The position numbers and the translations under genes were made by a program. This document shows, in pieces, positions 37,485-49,917 of a stretch of DNA of 64,000 nt. How positions within the stretch are numbered: position 1 is the stretch's first letter; each line of letters opens with the position of its first letter. This DNA is from Bryoerythrophyllum caledonicum. Its lineage: Eukaryota > Streptophyta > Bryopsida > Pottiales > Pottiaceae. The DNA lies in NCBI GenBank assembly GCA_963971425.1, contig OZ020519.1, positions 25,398,786 through 25,462,785 on the forward strand, read 5' to 3'. Under the pieces are notes generated by a model that was not told the origin of the DNA, did not search any database, and saw only the letters and a list, made by a program, of their open reading frames with translations.

Positions 37485-38319
37485 TCCCTAAAGGCCCAAT
37501 GTCCCCTCGCGGGACATTTAGAATTTGGAAGGGTACCACATTCTCAAATTTAGGCATGATTTTCTGAGATTAATTGTAGAACGGGCAACTTTTTATTAAC
37601 TTCCCGTAGACATCATTTCTGTAAAAATCTAACTTATGGTTCTAAAGTTACAATTTATTTTTTGTAACATATACAAATAGTGAAGCGGTTTAGACTGACA
37701 TATATTAGTGTAGCAAAATTTTAATTAACTTTAAATTCAATAGAAATTTGAGTTTTTGTCCATCTAGAAAGAGAAAATAATTCTCTTGAAACGGAAATGG
37801 AAATCTTTGCATCTACCGTACAAATTTTTGAAATTCAAAAATATGAGAAGGATATGATACATACAAAAATTTAAAGGGTATTGTCAATTTTTAGCACATA
37901 GTTGCATTATAGGCTGTTAAACGACATCTTCTACCCCTCTTCTAAATCTAAAATTTGGTGCACATGTGCATATCATGATCCTTTTTAAGTTAAAATTAGA
38001 AAATCATGGACTGTAGTGCAAAAAGTTGCAATAGAAGATGGTCAAAGTTTGATGAAGGTGTTTGGTTTAGGGTTTCTAAAATTTGGTGCACATGTGCATA
38101 TTATGATCCTTTTTATCATTATGAAGAGTTTTGTCTCATTTCAAAGGAAGATATCTTTCATTCCCTCCGGTGAAATTACCACACATACTTGTACAATCCT
38201 AGTTCAAGATCCTATGGTTAGATATGTAAAAATTGTGTTTGATTGCATTTTGTATTGAATGCATTGAAACTGGCAGTTTTAGTGAGTTTGGGTGCTAAAA
38301 TGTCTTGGGCCTTTAGGGG
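37485..38319. mobile_element. TTAA-flanked piggyBac-like MITE, copy A (835 bp)
   Basis: Left end TCCCTAAAGGCCCAATGTCC and right end GGGCCTTTAGGGG (read inward it is CCCCTAAAGGCCC) are inverted, with TTAA at 37481-37484 and 38320-38323. TTAA target duplication and CCC-type tips are the piggyBac signature. The interior is AT-rich and non-coding. Copy B at 55104-56024 has the same tips. Non-autonomous; no piggyBac transposase was seen in the window. Confidence 0.6.
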
Positions 38320-38329
38320 TTAAGATATT

Positions 38330-40050
38330 AAAAATAGGCTAGGTAGCTAGTGTCTATCCTCAAATGGTGGAAGTAGTTCCATACGGCTTAGTGGTGGAAT
38401 AAATAGACTTAATTCACATGGTATAGATTTCTTCTTTAGAAGCATAGCTCCTACGTTTTTACGTGCTTATAACTTTACTATATGCAATTTTGTTCAAGAC
38501 TTTAAAGCTGACATAAACTTCTCCATCCTAAAAATTAGATCCAAAAGTGTGAAATGTGAATCTTCAACTTTGGATCTTTTAAAATTGTTGCACGTCTGAA
38601 GAAAAAAAATAGGATATAATGCTCAAAGTGTTAAACTACTTAGCAGATCTTTCCATAAATACTCCATCCTCCCAAGATGATGAATATTTTTACTAAGAGC
38701 ATAATCATCTATACTACTCAGAGAGGCGGACCATTGTAGATACAGTTGGTAAAAATTTAATGTATTACATATGAGCAAAATATGAATACTTAATATTGAA
38801 ACTTCAAGAGATAAAGTTAGGGAATTTAAGAATTTATGTATCATACTCAAATAACACCCACAGTATCTTCATAATTTGTGTATAATACCTTTTCATACTT
38901 TTCTAGAGAAGAAATTGTTGCAATTCTTGTTGCAACTCTTAGCATCATTTGTAAAATCTTATTGTGGAGTGGAAGTGAGAAGTCATGATAGAAACCTTTT
39001 CCCAAAATACTCATGGCAAATTATAATAGATTGCATAGTTGTGAATTCTAATAAAATAAAAGAACTAGCAATTCAACTTGACATTGGAATTGTTTATGAT
39101 GCATTAATTCTAGAAGGACAAATAGTATTACTCACCAAGAACATTTGAAGACTATTTGTGTTATGTAGTGAGAGGATTCCATACATACACGAATGCATGT
39201 TTAACCACTAATTGACTATAAGAGTGTAGAGTGCACTAACGGGAAAGTACGAGGGTTAACCAACACACCCATATGGATAATTTGTCAAGAAGAAGAAGAA
39301 GAAGAACGCCGGTTCCCAATGGGAACCGGCGTGATTATATAATTTGTCATCTTAAGCAATTTGTTACACAAAGGACATTCCTATTTAACATATGACCATA
39401 GTTATCAAACAATAGACTGAACTAGCCTCCCTAAGATCCCCCATTAGGAAATTTTTCTTGGGTTGTCTTTTCATTACAAAAACAATTTTTCCTTCTACAA
39501 ACACACTTACAAATAATAATCTAGTTTGTAGAGGTCAACATAGAAGTTAAGAAGTAATGAAATCTCAATGTTACTAGAAGGTTGTAGCAAAAAAACTTAA
39601 GGCTACATGGATTCATCTAAACTCTACTTAAATAAAACAAATGATTTTCTAGAGATACAACTTTGAAGAAGATATACTTTCTTAACGCCATTATGCGGCA
39701 TCTTCATTAAATAATTTAAAGTACATGATTAACATAGACATCATACAAATTTGTCCAAAATGTCAAAAGTTCCTCAATGTCAAGCAAATGATCTCTTAGA
39801 AGTTAAATAAACATTTGTTCCATGGTTTGACAAATTTTGACTCCTACTTACAACATAGTTGTTTGTAAAGTAAGACAAAGATACCATGCACTTTGATCTC
39901 TATTATCATTCGAAATAACAAAAATCCCCACCAAAAAGGCTATAAACCCTTATAATCAACACAAAGGAAAAAAAAGCTACAAAGATTCACAATAGAACAT
40001 GACCTCTCTTCCTACCTCCTAAAAGTTAGCTAAAACTACTTTTAACTTGT
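38330..40050. other. AT-rich intergenic DNA
   Basis: No gene recognised. Contains a GAA microsatellite followed by a perfect palindrome near 39290-39331 (listed separately). A possible short frame at 38876-39148 is not recognised. Confidence 0.4.
39307..39331. repeat. Perfect 25-base palindrome next to a (GAA)n run
   Basis: Arms CGCCGGTTCCCA and TGGGAACCGGCG are perfect reverse complements around a single A. The palindrome is far more GC-rich than the surroundings and directly follows an (AGA/GAA) microsatellite at about 39285-39306. Confidence 0.8.
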
Positions 40051-40055
40051 ATTAG

Positions 40056-40254
40056 CCCCTAAAAGACCAATTGTCAGTTTGGAGGGCAAATTTTTTCACT
40101 TTGATAGCAATTATCTTTCAATCTGTACGGTCAAGATTCACAAGATTTAACCACGTCCTCTCATATAAGTTTGGAAGAAGATGCATTGGTTACATTCTCT
40201 AAACGTTCATCTTAATAGTAAAGATTCCTCTAAGATGCCATGGTCCTTAAAAGA
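40056..40254. mobile_element. Degraded TTAA MITE, copy C (199 bp)
   Basis: Left end CCCCTAAAAGACCAATTGTC, preceded by TTAG, resembles the left ends of copies A and B. The right end TGGTCCTTAAAAGATTAA resembles TGGTCCTTTAGGGGTTAA of copy B. It is much shorter, so it looks internally deleted and mutated. Its right-hand 160 bases are repeated near 41012-41187. Confidence 0.45.
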
Positions 40255-41011
40255 TTAAAAACAAGAACAATACAACCGTGAGGCTTTATCTGTTGCAAAA
40301 TTTGTGTGATATCATTAATAATCATTACTGATGTCGTATGAAGTTTTAGTTTGAAAACATTTTTTATCAATTATATATGTTATTAAAACCTCATTATATA
40401 ATTAAAAAACAAGTGATATCTTCGAAAGCTAAAACCTGGGCATGATACCTTGTCCCAACAATATTATGTTAAGTGATATCCAAGTACATGTATATTCTAG
40501 TGGGGATTGCCCTTGTCTTGTGCAATGATGACAATGATCTACACTTGTATATAAATAAACATAACTTATAAATTTAGTAATGAATAATTATAACACTACT
40601 TTAATAAAAAGACACTATTGTAAGGTTTTATCTAATATAGAAGTTGAGTTATAAATTGATATTGTTCATAATTTGGTCATTTCTATTTGATAATACAATA
40701 TCAAAATTGCATGTAGTCCATATGGATCATCTAAAAATCATCATAAATATAATCAATTTGTTCCCATGATGTGATAAATGATCAATTTAAACTAACTCCG
40801 CTAGTAGTACTTCAACTTGCCACTTTAGATAACATAATTGAGTTTTTTTAATGAAATAATGGAGAGGTTTGTTGTACAATTTTAGATAATGGTCAACTAG
40901 GACTTCGATATAGTGTAAGGAAATTCCAATTGTTAAAAGGATGTAAAATGAATATCATTCAATTTTTCCTATAAATACTAATCTGTACAAAATGTTAAAT
41001 TGGCTAGTAAA

Positions 41012-41187
41012 TGTTCACTTTGAGTGCAATTATCTTTCAATCTATACAGTCAAGAATCACAAAATTTTACCACGTCATCTCATGTGAGTTTAGAAGATGA
41101 TACCATAGTTACATTCCTTAAACGTTCATCTTGACAATTCAATGAATGGAGTAGAGACTCCTCTAAAATGCCTTGGTTCTTGAGGGG
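41012..41187. mobile_element. TTAA MITE fragment, copy D (right part)
   Basis: Matches 40092-40254 as a direct repeat, with shared words such as CAATTATCTTTCAATCT and AAACGTTCATCTT, and ends in TTCTTGAGGGGTTGA, a diverged form of the family's right tip (CTTTAGGGGTTAA). A convincing left end was not found. Confidence 0.45.
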
Positions 41188-41748
41188 TTGAAAACAAAAT
41201 TTAAATTAAAAAAAAGTATTAACAAAAAGATTCGTTCACACTCCCCAAACTCCTCCACGGTCATAGGCTCCTCAAAAAAGTTGCTGGGGAGAAGGTGGAG
41301 GGAAAAACTTTTTTAAAAAGCAAGAAAAAAGTACTGGAGGGAGATGACAAAAGTAAGGTGCCTCTCTCATTTAGCACCTTCACGTTCCCGTGGGTGCTCA
41401 TGTTCCCTTCCGCTGTTCCCATCTTCATGCTTAGGGTTCTCCTAATTTGGGCCCAGCTGAATTAAAGCGGCAGAATTGGCTGTCAGCTCAAACCATCATA
41501 TGTTTTTGGACATGGTGTATTTTTGTCCAGTCATGATGCAACAGTGACTGTAACTGTGGTGGTGTACTGTGACAAGATCCAAATTTAAGGCATGCACACA
41601 TGGTTGAGTCAAATTAAAGGGTGAGAATGTATGGACCAACTGTTGGTGAGTTTATCAATTTGTCCCGAATTTGTGTCTTTCAGAGAGTTGACTGGAACTT
41701 GGGCAGGGAAATTTTGGATCTGTACAGTTGTGTGATTCTGGGATTGTA

Positions 41749-43067
41749 CAGTCCCCTTCAATAAGGTTACGTACTTTTTGCATTCCTAGGGATAGTAACT
41801 TTCAGTGCTACCAACTTTGACACCCTCTTGAGGGTGAGAAATTGTTATTTTACCATGAAATTTTTGGCACAAGATCATTTCTATGTTGACAACACGTGTG
41901 CAAAATTTCAAGGTCGGAAGTCGAATAAAGAAAAAGATATTCAAGATCTACCAACATGGGTAGCACTAAGAAAAGTTTCATAGCTACGAACTTTGACACC
42001 CTCCCAAGGATTGAATTTTTTGTTTTTGCCCATGTAATTTTTGGCATGGGACCTTCTCTGTGTTTATTACATGTTTAAAGTCCAAAACATCCACACTAAG
42101 AAACATATTTAAAATCTAGCAACATGTGTAGTTGTGAGTGTAGTTGTAAGAAACATTTCACTCCTCGCCAACTTTGACACACTCCCAAGGATTAGATCTT
42201 TTGTTTTTGCACATGAAATTTTTGGCATGAAACCATGTATATATTGAATACATGTGTACCAAGTTTTAAGGCTAGAATACCTACATAGCAAAAGTTTTTT
42301 GAAATCTACCAACATGTGTAGTTGTGAGAAACATTTCACTCTTGCCAAATTTGACACCCTCCCATGGATTGAATTTGATATTTTTTCCCATGAGATTTTA
42401 GACATGAGACCATCTCTATGTTGATTATATGTGTGCTTAATTTCAAGTCTAAAATATCCACGATAGAAAAGAAAAAAATCAAAATCTACCAACGTGCTAA
42501 TTGTGAGAAACAACCAAGGGTACCATTTCAACTTTGGCACCTTCCCTAGGTTTGAAAGATTGTTATTTTACTTTGAAATTTTTAACACATGATCACCTCT
42601 ATGTTTATAACATGTGTGCCAAATTTCAAGGCCAGAAGATGAATAAAAAAACCCATATTCAAAATCTACCAACATGTGAAACTATGAGAAACAATCTTGT
42701 GTATCTATTATCGTATTCATCACATGGCTTTGAAATTTAACACACATGTTATCAGCATAGAGGTGATCTTGTGATAAAAATTTCATGGTAAAATATCAAA
42801 TTTTCAGCCCTCAGGAGGGTGTCAAAATTGGCAGTAGTGAATGGCTTACAACTACACATGTTGGTAAATTTGGAATATCTTTTTCTATATTTATCTTCTG
42901 GCCTTGAAATTTGGCACACATGTTGTCAACATAGAAATGATCTTGTGCCAAAAATTTCATGGTAAAATAACAATTTTCTAGACCTCAAGAGGGTGTCAAA
43001 GTTGGCCGCACTAAAAGTTACTATCCCTAGGAATGCAAAAAGTACGTAACCTTATTGAAGGGGACTG
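41749..43067. mobile_element. Foldback Tc1/mariner-like element, 1319 bp, non-autonomous
   Basis: Ends CAGTCCCCTTCAATAAGG (left) and its exact reverse complement (right), flanked by TA at 41747-41748 and 43068-43069. The inverted match runs through AGTACGTAAC/GTTACGTACT to TAGGGATAGTAACTTT, more than 50 bases. Inside are five direct copies of a word like CAACTTTGACACCCTC (near 41812, 41985, 42168, 42343, 42527), about 175-185 bases apart, followed by two inverted copies (near 42812 and 42983). No transposase. The same subterminal word and spacing occur in the complete element at 49338-52118, so it is probably a non-autonomous relative. Confidence 0.8.
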
Positions 43068-43074
43068 TACATTA

Positions 43075-43408
43075 GAGTTTTCCTGAAAGTGCTTCCGGAA
43101 GGGGCAAGTCAGGAGGAATATGGTGCAAGACAATATGAGATGTATAAAGGGAAAGAAAGAGAGCATGAGGAAATTTCATATTGCCTTTTTCTGCACCAAT
43201 GAAATGCTTTGCAATCAATGTTCTTGGGCCCTACCCCATGCAAGCTAAAGTTCCCCCATAGTACCCTGAGTTCTCATAGGATTGACCAATAGTTCCCCAA
43301 ACCTTTCCCAAGCCAAGACACCATGTGCATGTCGTCCCGGTTACTAACATAAGACCCTAAGATTCTAGGTACCTATCCAGTGTATTTTGGTGACTTTCAG
43401 GAAAACTC
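43075..43408. mobile_element. TA-flanked MITE, 334 bp, copy 1
   Basis: Ends GAGTTTTCCTGAAAG and CTTTCAGGAAAACTC are perfect inverted repeats, flanked by TA at 43073-43074 and 43409-43410. Copy 2 at 54365-54699 matches end to end. TA duplication and size suggest a Stowaway/Tc1-mariner-type MITE. It starts only five bases after the end of the foldback element at 43067. Confidence 0.75.
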
Positions 43409-43410
43409 TA

Positions 43411-44760
43411 TTAACTTATTGTGTTTACACCAATGTATTTCTTGTGCACACGTGGAAGAGTGTTGGTACTTTGGACCAACGCTTTTTTAACTTTTGGCGA
43501 CGTGTGGCCTAAAAGCCAAAAAGAAAATGACGTGGCGAGTGGGCCTTTGTTAAATGAAGGGGAGTTTTTAAATTCATAGCCGCATGCTAGGGATGGAACA
43601 TGTGACGGGTGCTTGATGGCAATGCATGGTTTCAGGTTGGGCCAACAATAACTAACTGGCAGCGGTGCAACATCGCCAGCCATCGCCTCTTTACGGTCTT
43701 TTCCAGGAAGTCTACATCTCAGCGCCCGAGAGCGCCATTCACCATCAGACACTCGTTTACTTCCCCTCTCATTAGTATGGCAAATCGCCACCTCTTGCGC
43801 TGGATCTAGGTTTGATAATTGCTTGACCTTGGTATGGTTGTCCTGGCGATCGAGCCAGAGCGTGCAGTCTTCATCCCACTTGTCGCTTGACCTCCCTCTC
43901 TGCACCTTGCAAAGTTCCGTCAGCTGCTTTTGCCTGGGGTTTCTCTCTTAGATGTTTGTTTCTCGCTTTTAGCGTTTGCCACCTTCATGAACTGCCGGCC
44001 GCTCTACTGATCGTTTTCAATCCAGAATCTATTGCATTTGTTGCTTGTGGAAATCTCGAGTGTGAGGTTTAATTTTGGTGGATATGGGAAACTGTACAAT
44101 GGAGATCTTGGTGGATATGGGAAACTGTACAATGGAGATCTTGGCGTCGTGGAAGACTGAATGCTCGGCAACTTGCAGGCGGCGCTTCAAGAGGTTATTC
44201 AGAATCCATACTCCACTCTATAGATATGTGCCGTATAGATGCTACGACGTTGCTTTTGATGTGTCTGAATCTGTCCATTTGTTTTAGGTTGTACGCTTCT
44301 ATACAATCCACGCGTGTCTGAATTTAAGCGTTTGTTTTAGGTTGCTTTCGCTGTATCAAAGATTATACTCCACTCTCTAGATATGCGTCAATTCACGTCC
44401 AAAGACATTGCTTTCGCGCATTTGTTTTAGGTTGCTTTCGCGTAGATTGTGTAGAATCGTGCTTACAATTTTCATGCGCTCGATTCTAATCTTCCTTTCT
44501 AAGAGTCATTGATTCTTGTTTCTGCGGGACTGGACTTCTCACTCATGCGCATGCGTCATGGGAGGCTGCTCAAACATGGAATGCGCTATGTTTCCCAATC
44601 TTATTCGCGCTAAGGGAGACATGTCAATTCAGACAAAGCTACCAGGGAGTGACGATTTGCATCATGAATCAACAGAGCACGTGGACGTTGAAGATTGGCC
44701 ATCGGCAAAATGCGGGGGTGTCTATCGAGGATGCTCACTTGAATAACATGAAGGTGATCC
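43411..44760. other. Intergenic with short tandem repeats
   Basis: An exact 33 bp unit (beginning TTGGTGGATATGGGAAACTG) is present twice in tandem at 44075-44140. Between 44260 and 44450 the word ATTTGTTTTAGGTTG recurs with GCTTTCGC three times at irregular spacing. A reverse-strand open frame at 43411-43905 has no recognised motif. No gene assigned. Confidence 0.45.
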
Positions 44761-44762
44761 AC

Positions 44763-45288
44763 GTAAGGCCCCGAAAGGCGGCGACGATCGAGCAGTGCGA
44801 GCTATGGAAGCCATCGATGTTTCTTCAGACATGGTTGTAGGCGAATTTGCACCAAGGCAGGCTGTGATTGCCGCTGGTGCAGAGCAAAGTAGATGTTGGT
44901 TGTCTCCAATGCTTTCAGTTGCGTAGTTGATGGAAGGAGAGTCTTGGGCGTTGCGAATGTCTTGAGCGATGCACCTGATGGCGATGGAGACGTGGGCGCC
45001 GTTTATGTCGTGAGTGACGGTGACGAAGCCGAGGGAGGAGGACGCAAAAGCAACGTTGATGTTGCAACCATTATCAAGTCCAACGCAGAGCATGAAAACT
45101 TTCTCGGCAAGGAAAAAAGAAGAATCCATAAGCGGTTGTTGAAGGAGGCCGCTGACAAGAGAAGGCAAATGTATCTTCCTGAGCATACTATCAAGACGGA
45201 CCAAAGCCGGTGTCACACTCAACATGTACTTCCAATCGTCAAGAAACACATTGAGCAACCGACTAGTTTCTTGGATGGGCGTGGATAG
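44763..45288 (+). CDS. Unrecognised coding-like stretch
   Basis: Two overlapping frames look coding-like: one with MEAIDVSSDMVVGEFAPRQA (44811-44890) and then another, 44893-45288, with 131 codons, acidic in its first half and strongly basic later (KEKRRIHKRLLKEAADKRRQ). A frameshift or an intron would be needed to use both. It lies 140 bases upstream of the first exon of a hAT transposase gene on the same strand, but the second hAT copy (59807-62560) has no similar sequence upstream, so it may not belong to the transposon. No family recognised. Confidence 0.25.
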
Positions 45289-45429
45289 GGCCACGGAGCT
45301 GGAGGCAACTGTATCAAATGATGATACAATGTGCTAAGAGTAACCCCGCCGCGTAGCAATCATGCGGTGCGACTTGTGCGAGATCGGTTGAGCGGAAAGG
45401 GGATGCGGCCCCTGCTTTCTGTGCCTGCA

Positions 45430-48400
45430 ATGGTGAAGAGGAAGAAGGTGGCAGCCTCTTCAGGAGGCTCGACGTCCGTGGTACAGCCTCTGATTGAGGT
45501 ATGTTCACGCTTATACTTGTGCATGCACCCCCGAATTTGTAAAATAATTTCTACTTTTATGTGAATGTGTGAATATCTAAATGTCTGTGAATGTGTTTGT
45601 GTTGTCCATGTGTTGTGCTTGTGCTTTTAGTTCCCTTCTGTTGTGCTTGTGATTCGTCATTGTGTTTGAATGCGAGACTGTTTGATTCAAGAGGTTGTGT
45701 CTATGGCTGTAAGTTCATTAATATCTTTGCTATTGGAAAGAATATGCATGGTATATCTCTCATAGTGTGAATAGCAATATATATCTCTCATAGACCCTAT
45801 ACTTGCTGTCTTCGTTCTCAAGGTCAATTTTTGATGTGAACGATTAGTTTTCCCTTAATTTTTCTTAGAAAGTTAAATTAAGATTGGAATGATGCGACCA
45901 CTTGTGTAGACCTTTTCCTGTGAGAGGTTAGCCTAGGAGAAAAGTGGAAAGTTGTAGATTAGCGAGTGGAATCAATTCTTTCTTGGTCCAGGTTGGTGTT
46001 GATTTCAGGGGTTTGGGATTTAGTGGATTATGTTTTGTAGTTTCTTATGCAACTCCATTGTAATTTGCAAATTGCCAAACCACAATATGTGTTGTTATGA
46101 TGTTGGCCAGCAGCTGTAAGCGCATGAATGTTGTTAAGTGCTGAGCATGATGCTCACGTTTAGAGTGAAGATGGAACCAACTTTCTCTATTGTGTTTTAT
46201 TATAGGTTATTTCCGAGGATAAGGGCAACGAGTCTAGTAACGGTGACTTTGAACATGTTCCTTTAGCACGCAAGCGGCAGAGGCGGCAGTACGACTGGAA
46301 CCGCCGTTACTATTGTGAATGGTCGGCACGGTTTTCGTGGGTGGAGGGGGTTGTTGAAGGAGGTGTACATTTTGTGAGGTGCATAATTTTCTCCATGATC
46401 GACGAATGGCCAAAGCTGCTAGCAGCGAAGACGGACACTGTCACCAAGCATGAAAGGCATCGCAAGATAAGTTGCTATAAAGTTCTATTTTTCCATTTCG
46501 TTTGGAGGAAGTCGACTATATTTTCTCATGTTGTTGGTGCCTTGTACATGCTCAAAAGGATGATTTGTCCAAGGGAGTAAAGAAAGGTGACACCTTTCTT
46601 GCGAAAAATTGTCGGCATCAAAAGAATTCTGTCTTTTTTGCAAAACGCCAGTCGAAGACAGTTCTACAATAGGTGAATCACATGAATGGAGTCATGCGTC
46701 AAAATAAGAAAGTGCAATTTGCGACGATCTTTCAAATTCTGCAGAACGGGAGACCAATGCTAGAGTATGAGCAACGTGAAGCCTTGTATGATTATTTGGG
46801 CTTCCCTGACTTCCGGAGAATGCATTGGATTGACTCCTCAGGTTGGTGCATCACGGCTTCTATATATGACATGGTGTATTTGCCACATTTCTCTTTATAA
46901 TGTTGTGTTACATACTTTCTTCCAACTTAGATTTGCAAACTTTACATGTTGGATCAGGTCTCTTTGATTCAAGTGTATCCATATGGATGCCAGGTTTGTA
47001 AGTGTTTGCCATGTTGGTGGTGTTTTCTGCTTGCTGGGCTATGTAGGGGCTTGGACTGTGGCTTTGTGGAGGTGGAATTTCTGAGATGAAGTGGGGCTAC
47101 TAGAAGATGGGCTGCGGGTGCTCGTGGGTGCGTTGTGAGCCAAGTTTGTTGTGTTTCTGGATGTGTAATTTAGGTGAGGTTATTGTCGACATCATGTTTA
47201 TGACTTTCCTCATGTTGTGTTAATGATTTGCAATTGAAAGACCACATGAATTTGAAGGTAATGTCGTCTAGTTTTGTGGCCCTAAGTTGCGATGAAGTTA
47301 CAGCCATAAACACAACCTTTTGGATCTCAATCCATGCTTATGTTGTGCAAAATCGGCTACGCATCCCATTGGTGCTAAAGTCCAACAACGTTGTGGACAG
47401 GAGGAAGGTCAATGACCTTGTTGTCGTGTTGGTTGGGGTCTTCAAGGAACATGGCGGTTTAGGATTTTGGGACATTCAGCGCCGCTTGGTGAGCTTTGGG
47501 GCCGACGGCGCAGTAGTGAAGCAAGGCAAGGTTTCTAGAGTATCTACCTAGATTCGGACTCAACATGCGCCTTTTGCACAATCCGTGCATTGTTTTGCAC
47601 ACAGGTGCAATTTGGCCTTCCAAAGGCTAAACCAGTTTAAGGTTATGGAAGGCATTGAGAGGCTATTAGCTTTTACTTATCTATATTGTAGTAAAAGTCC
47701 AAGGAGAGCACTTGATTTTAAAGAGTTGGCGGAGACGATGAACTGTCGTGGTTTGAAGTTGCTGCAAAACGTTCAGTCAAGATGGATCAGCTTGCTTCAT
47801 CCCCTCCGCCGATCGGTTTCGCAGTATTATGCGGTTTTAAAAAAAAATGTACCAGTCAAAGGAGTTTGAGGCAACTACACGTGTGCCCCTACTGATTTAG
47901 CTTCTATTGATTAGTCTTGCTCTACTGATTTAGCTTCTGGCTATTACTTGAACTTTGCAGGCTTGCTTTGTGGATATGGTTGGCTCGAGCATCCTCTTGG
48001 GGATGGCCTGGATGGTCGCCACTATCCCAATGATTGAAAGAAATGATGTTTTGATCTCATTTGCTCAAAAACAGAACGTGTACATTCAAGACTATGTTGT
48101 GGCTCTAAGTGCTTGTGAGGCCCAACTCTTTAGGTACTATATCGACACATCTACAACATTTTCTATGGACGAGTTCTCGAACTTTAGGGCGTTGATGGAA
48201 CTCGCCTACTATAACATCTTTCTCCGATGGGATATTGACCTAAATACACAAATTGAGCGTTTAATGTGGAAATTAGACCGTGTAGAGGTTTATGCACTCA
48301 ACAATGGCAAGACCATTGACAGAGCAACTTTTTCACCAATGGGGGCTTCTATTAAAGTTGATTGTAAAGGTATTAATTCTTACCGCTTACAATTTTGAGT

Positions 48401-49080
48401 TTCCTTGAATCTATTGTTGATCAATTTTCAACTCACATGGTTGTACATTGTGTTCTGTGTAGGGGCAACATCAAAGCTTGCTGGCGATTTGCGATGCCGC
48501 TTTCCTAGTGTGGATACACTCAATGCCTTCGGCATTGTATATCCATAGTATTAGGCTGCCGATGACTGCCTTGACACTTTTGCCATGCATCTTGAAATCA
48601 TCAAACAATTCTTCTGTAAGGGTAAAGAATTTAAAGGTGGTGAAGGGGCAACTCTGAAGGTCATTGTACCCGCTCTATTGAACGGGTTCGACCTTGACGT
48701 GGAGCAAAGCCTCTTCAAGCTCTTCATGAGCAATACCTTCCGCCTCGCCTGTAAGCCCCTATTTGATTGAACGTGCTCACAAAGATATGGCGGATTGCCT
48801 AAGCCAACGGGCCTCTAGCAGGCCGTTTTCCTACCTACATGAAGTTGGCAGAAATTGTTGTAGTCATGGTGTTGGGGTAGGTGGAAGATGAGCGTGTCTT
48901 CTGCTCCTTCTCCTTTTTGAAGACTAGAGTATGGAGTTTCCTAGATAGAAACCTTGGCATCGTGGTCGGAATGTATTCGCAAAAATTGCATGGCTTCCAA
49001 AACTTCCTGTACGACGCAGTGTTTGACTAGTGGTACCGAACCCCGGATAGGAGCCGTTATGGTTGTGAGAATTAGGTTTT
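45430..49080 (+). pseudogene. hAT transposase gene, copy 1 (degenerate)
   Basis: A first exon at 45430-45498 (MVKRKKVAASSGGSTSVVQP, then GTATGT donor) is followed by 46206-46460 (QYDWNRRYYCEW, zinc-finger-like), 46550-46900, 47230-47870 (FVALSCDEVT with the first catalytic Asp; LVSFGADGAVVKQG with the second; HCFAHRCNLAF; VQSRWISLLHPLRR), 47955-48398, 48460-48770 and 48870-49030 (VEDERVFCSFSFLKTRVWSF, the C-terminal dimerisation domain). Compared with copy 2 it has an in-frame stop near 46672 (after TVLQ), another near 47549 (after SRVST), a frameshift near 47865 and an early stop at about 49028. It is therefore non-functional. The Tc1-type element starts about 260 bases downstream. Confidence 0.8.
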
Positions 49081-49337
49081 TATGGTGCAAGCTTGCTTTC
49101 GTTGAAGGTTTGTTGCCTTCACTCTTTTGTTATACAACTTATATGCCTTCAATATTGACTTTGAAATTGGGGGCATTCTTTGAATTCTTATGTGCTTTGA
49201 TTTGTAGATGATTTTTGTGGTTTACTATTTCTGTTGCAAGTGATGGTAGGCACTAGGTAGTGGTTGATTTGGCATGCTACAATTTGGCTTAATGTCTTTA
49301 ATTTTATGTCAATTTCTAAATTACTAACTTGTTTGTA

Positions 49338-49917
49338 CAATAGGGTGACATTCAAATTGGCCGTTTAGTAGTTCCAGGGATAGTGTTCTACACTGCTGCC
49401 AACTTTGACACCCTCTCCAAAGCTGAGAAATTGTTATTTTACCATGAAAATTTTGGGACAGCATCATCTTCATGTTGAAGACATGCATACCAAATTTCAA
49501 GTCCAGGAGACTTATACAAAAAAACTTATGCAAGATCTACCAACATGGGATAGCTGTGAGGAAAGTGTCACAGCTGCCAACTTTGACACCCTCCCAAGAA
49601 TTGAGGAAATTTTTTTTTGCCCATGAAATTCTTGGAGCAAAAACATTTTTATGTTGTTTGCATGTGTGGAAAATTTCAAGTCCAAAAGACCCATACAAAA
49701 AATAATATTCCAAATCTACCAACATGTGTAGTTTTGAGAAACAAAGGGGAAAACCATTTTACTACTTCCAACTTTGACGCCCTCCTTAGGATTGAGTTTT
49801 TGTTGATACATAGTGAAATTTTTGGCACAAGATCATCTCTACGCTGGTAACATGTGAGATAAATTTCAAAGCCAAAAGATGTACACAAAAAAGTTATTCC
49901 ATATCTACCAACGTGTA
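49338..49917. repeat. Left terminal inverted repeat of the Tc1-type element
   Basis: About 580 bases, the inverse of 51537-52118. Subterminal repeat words (CAACTTTGACACCCTC type) begin near 49400, 49577 and 49769. The innermost part reaches the transposase stop codon at 49905, so the gene's last codons lie inside the repeat arm. Confidence 0.9.

Noticed and set aside
42109-42540. Reverse-strand 143-codon frame in the foldback element
   Set aside because: It translates the subterminal repeat words; similar pseudo-peptides appear wherever the words occur.
43411-43905. Reverse-strand 164-codon frame
   Set aside because: No recognised motif and no splice context; could be chance in moderately GC-rich DNA.
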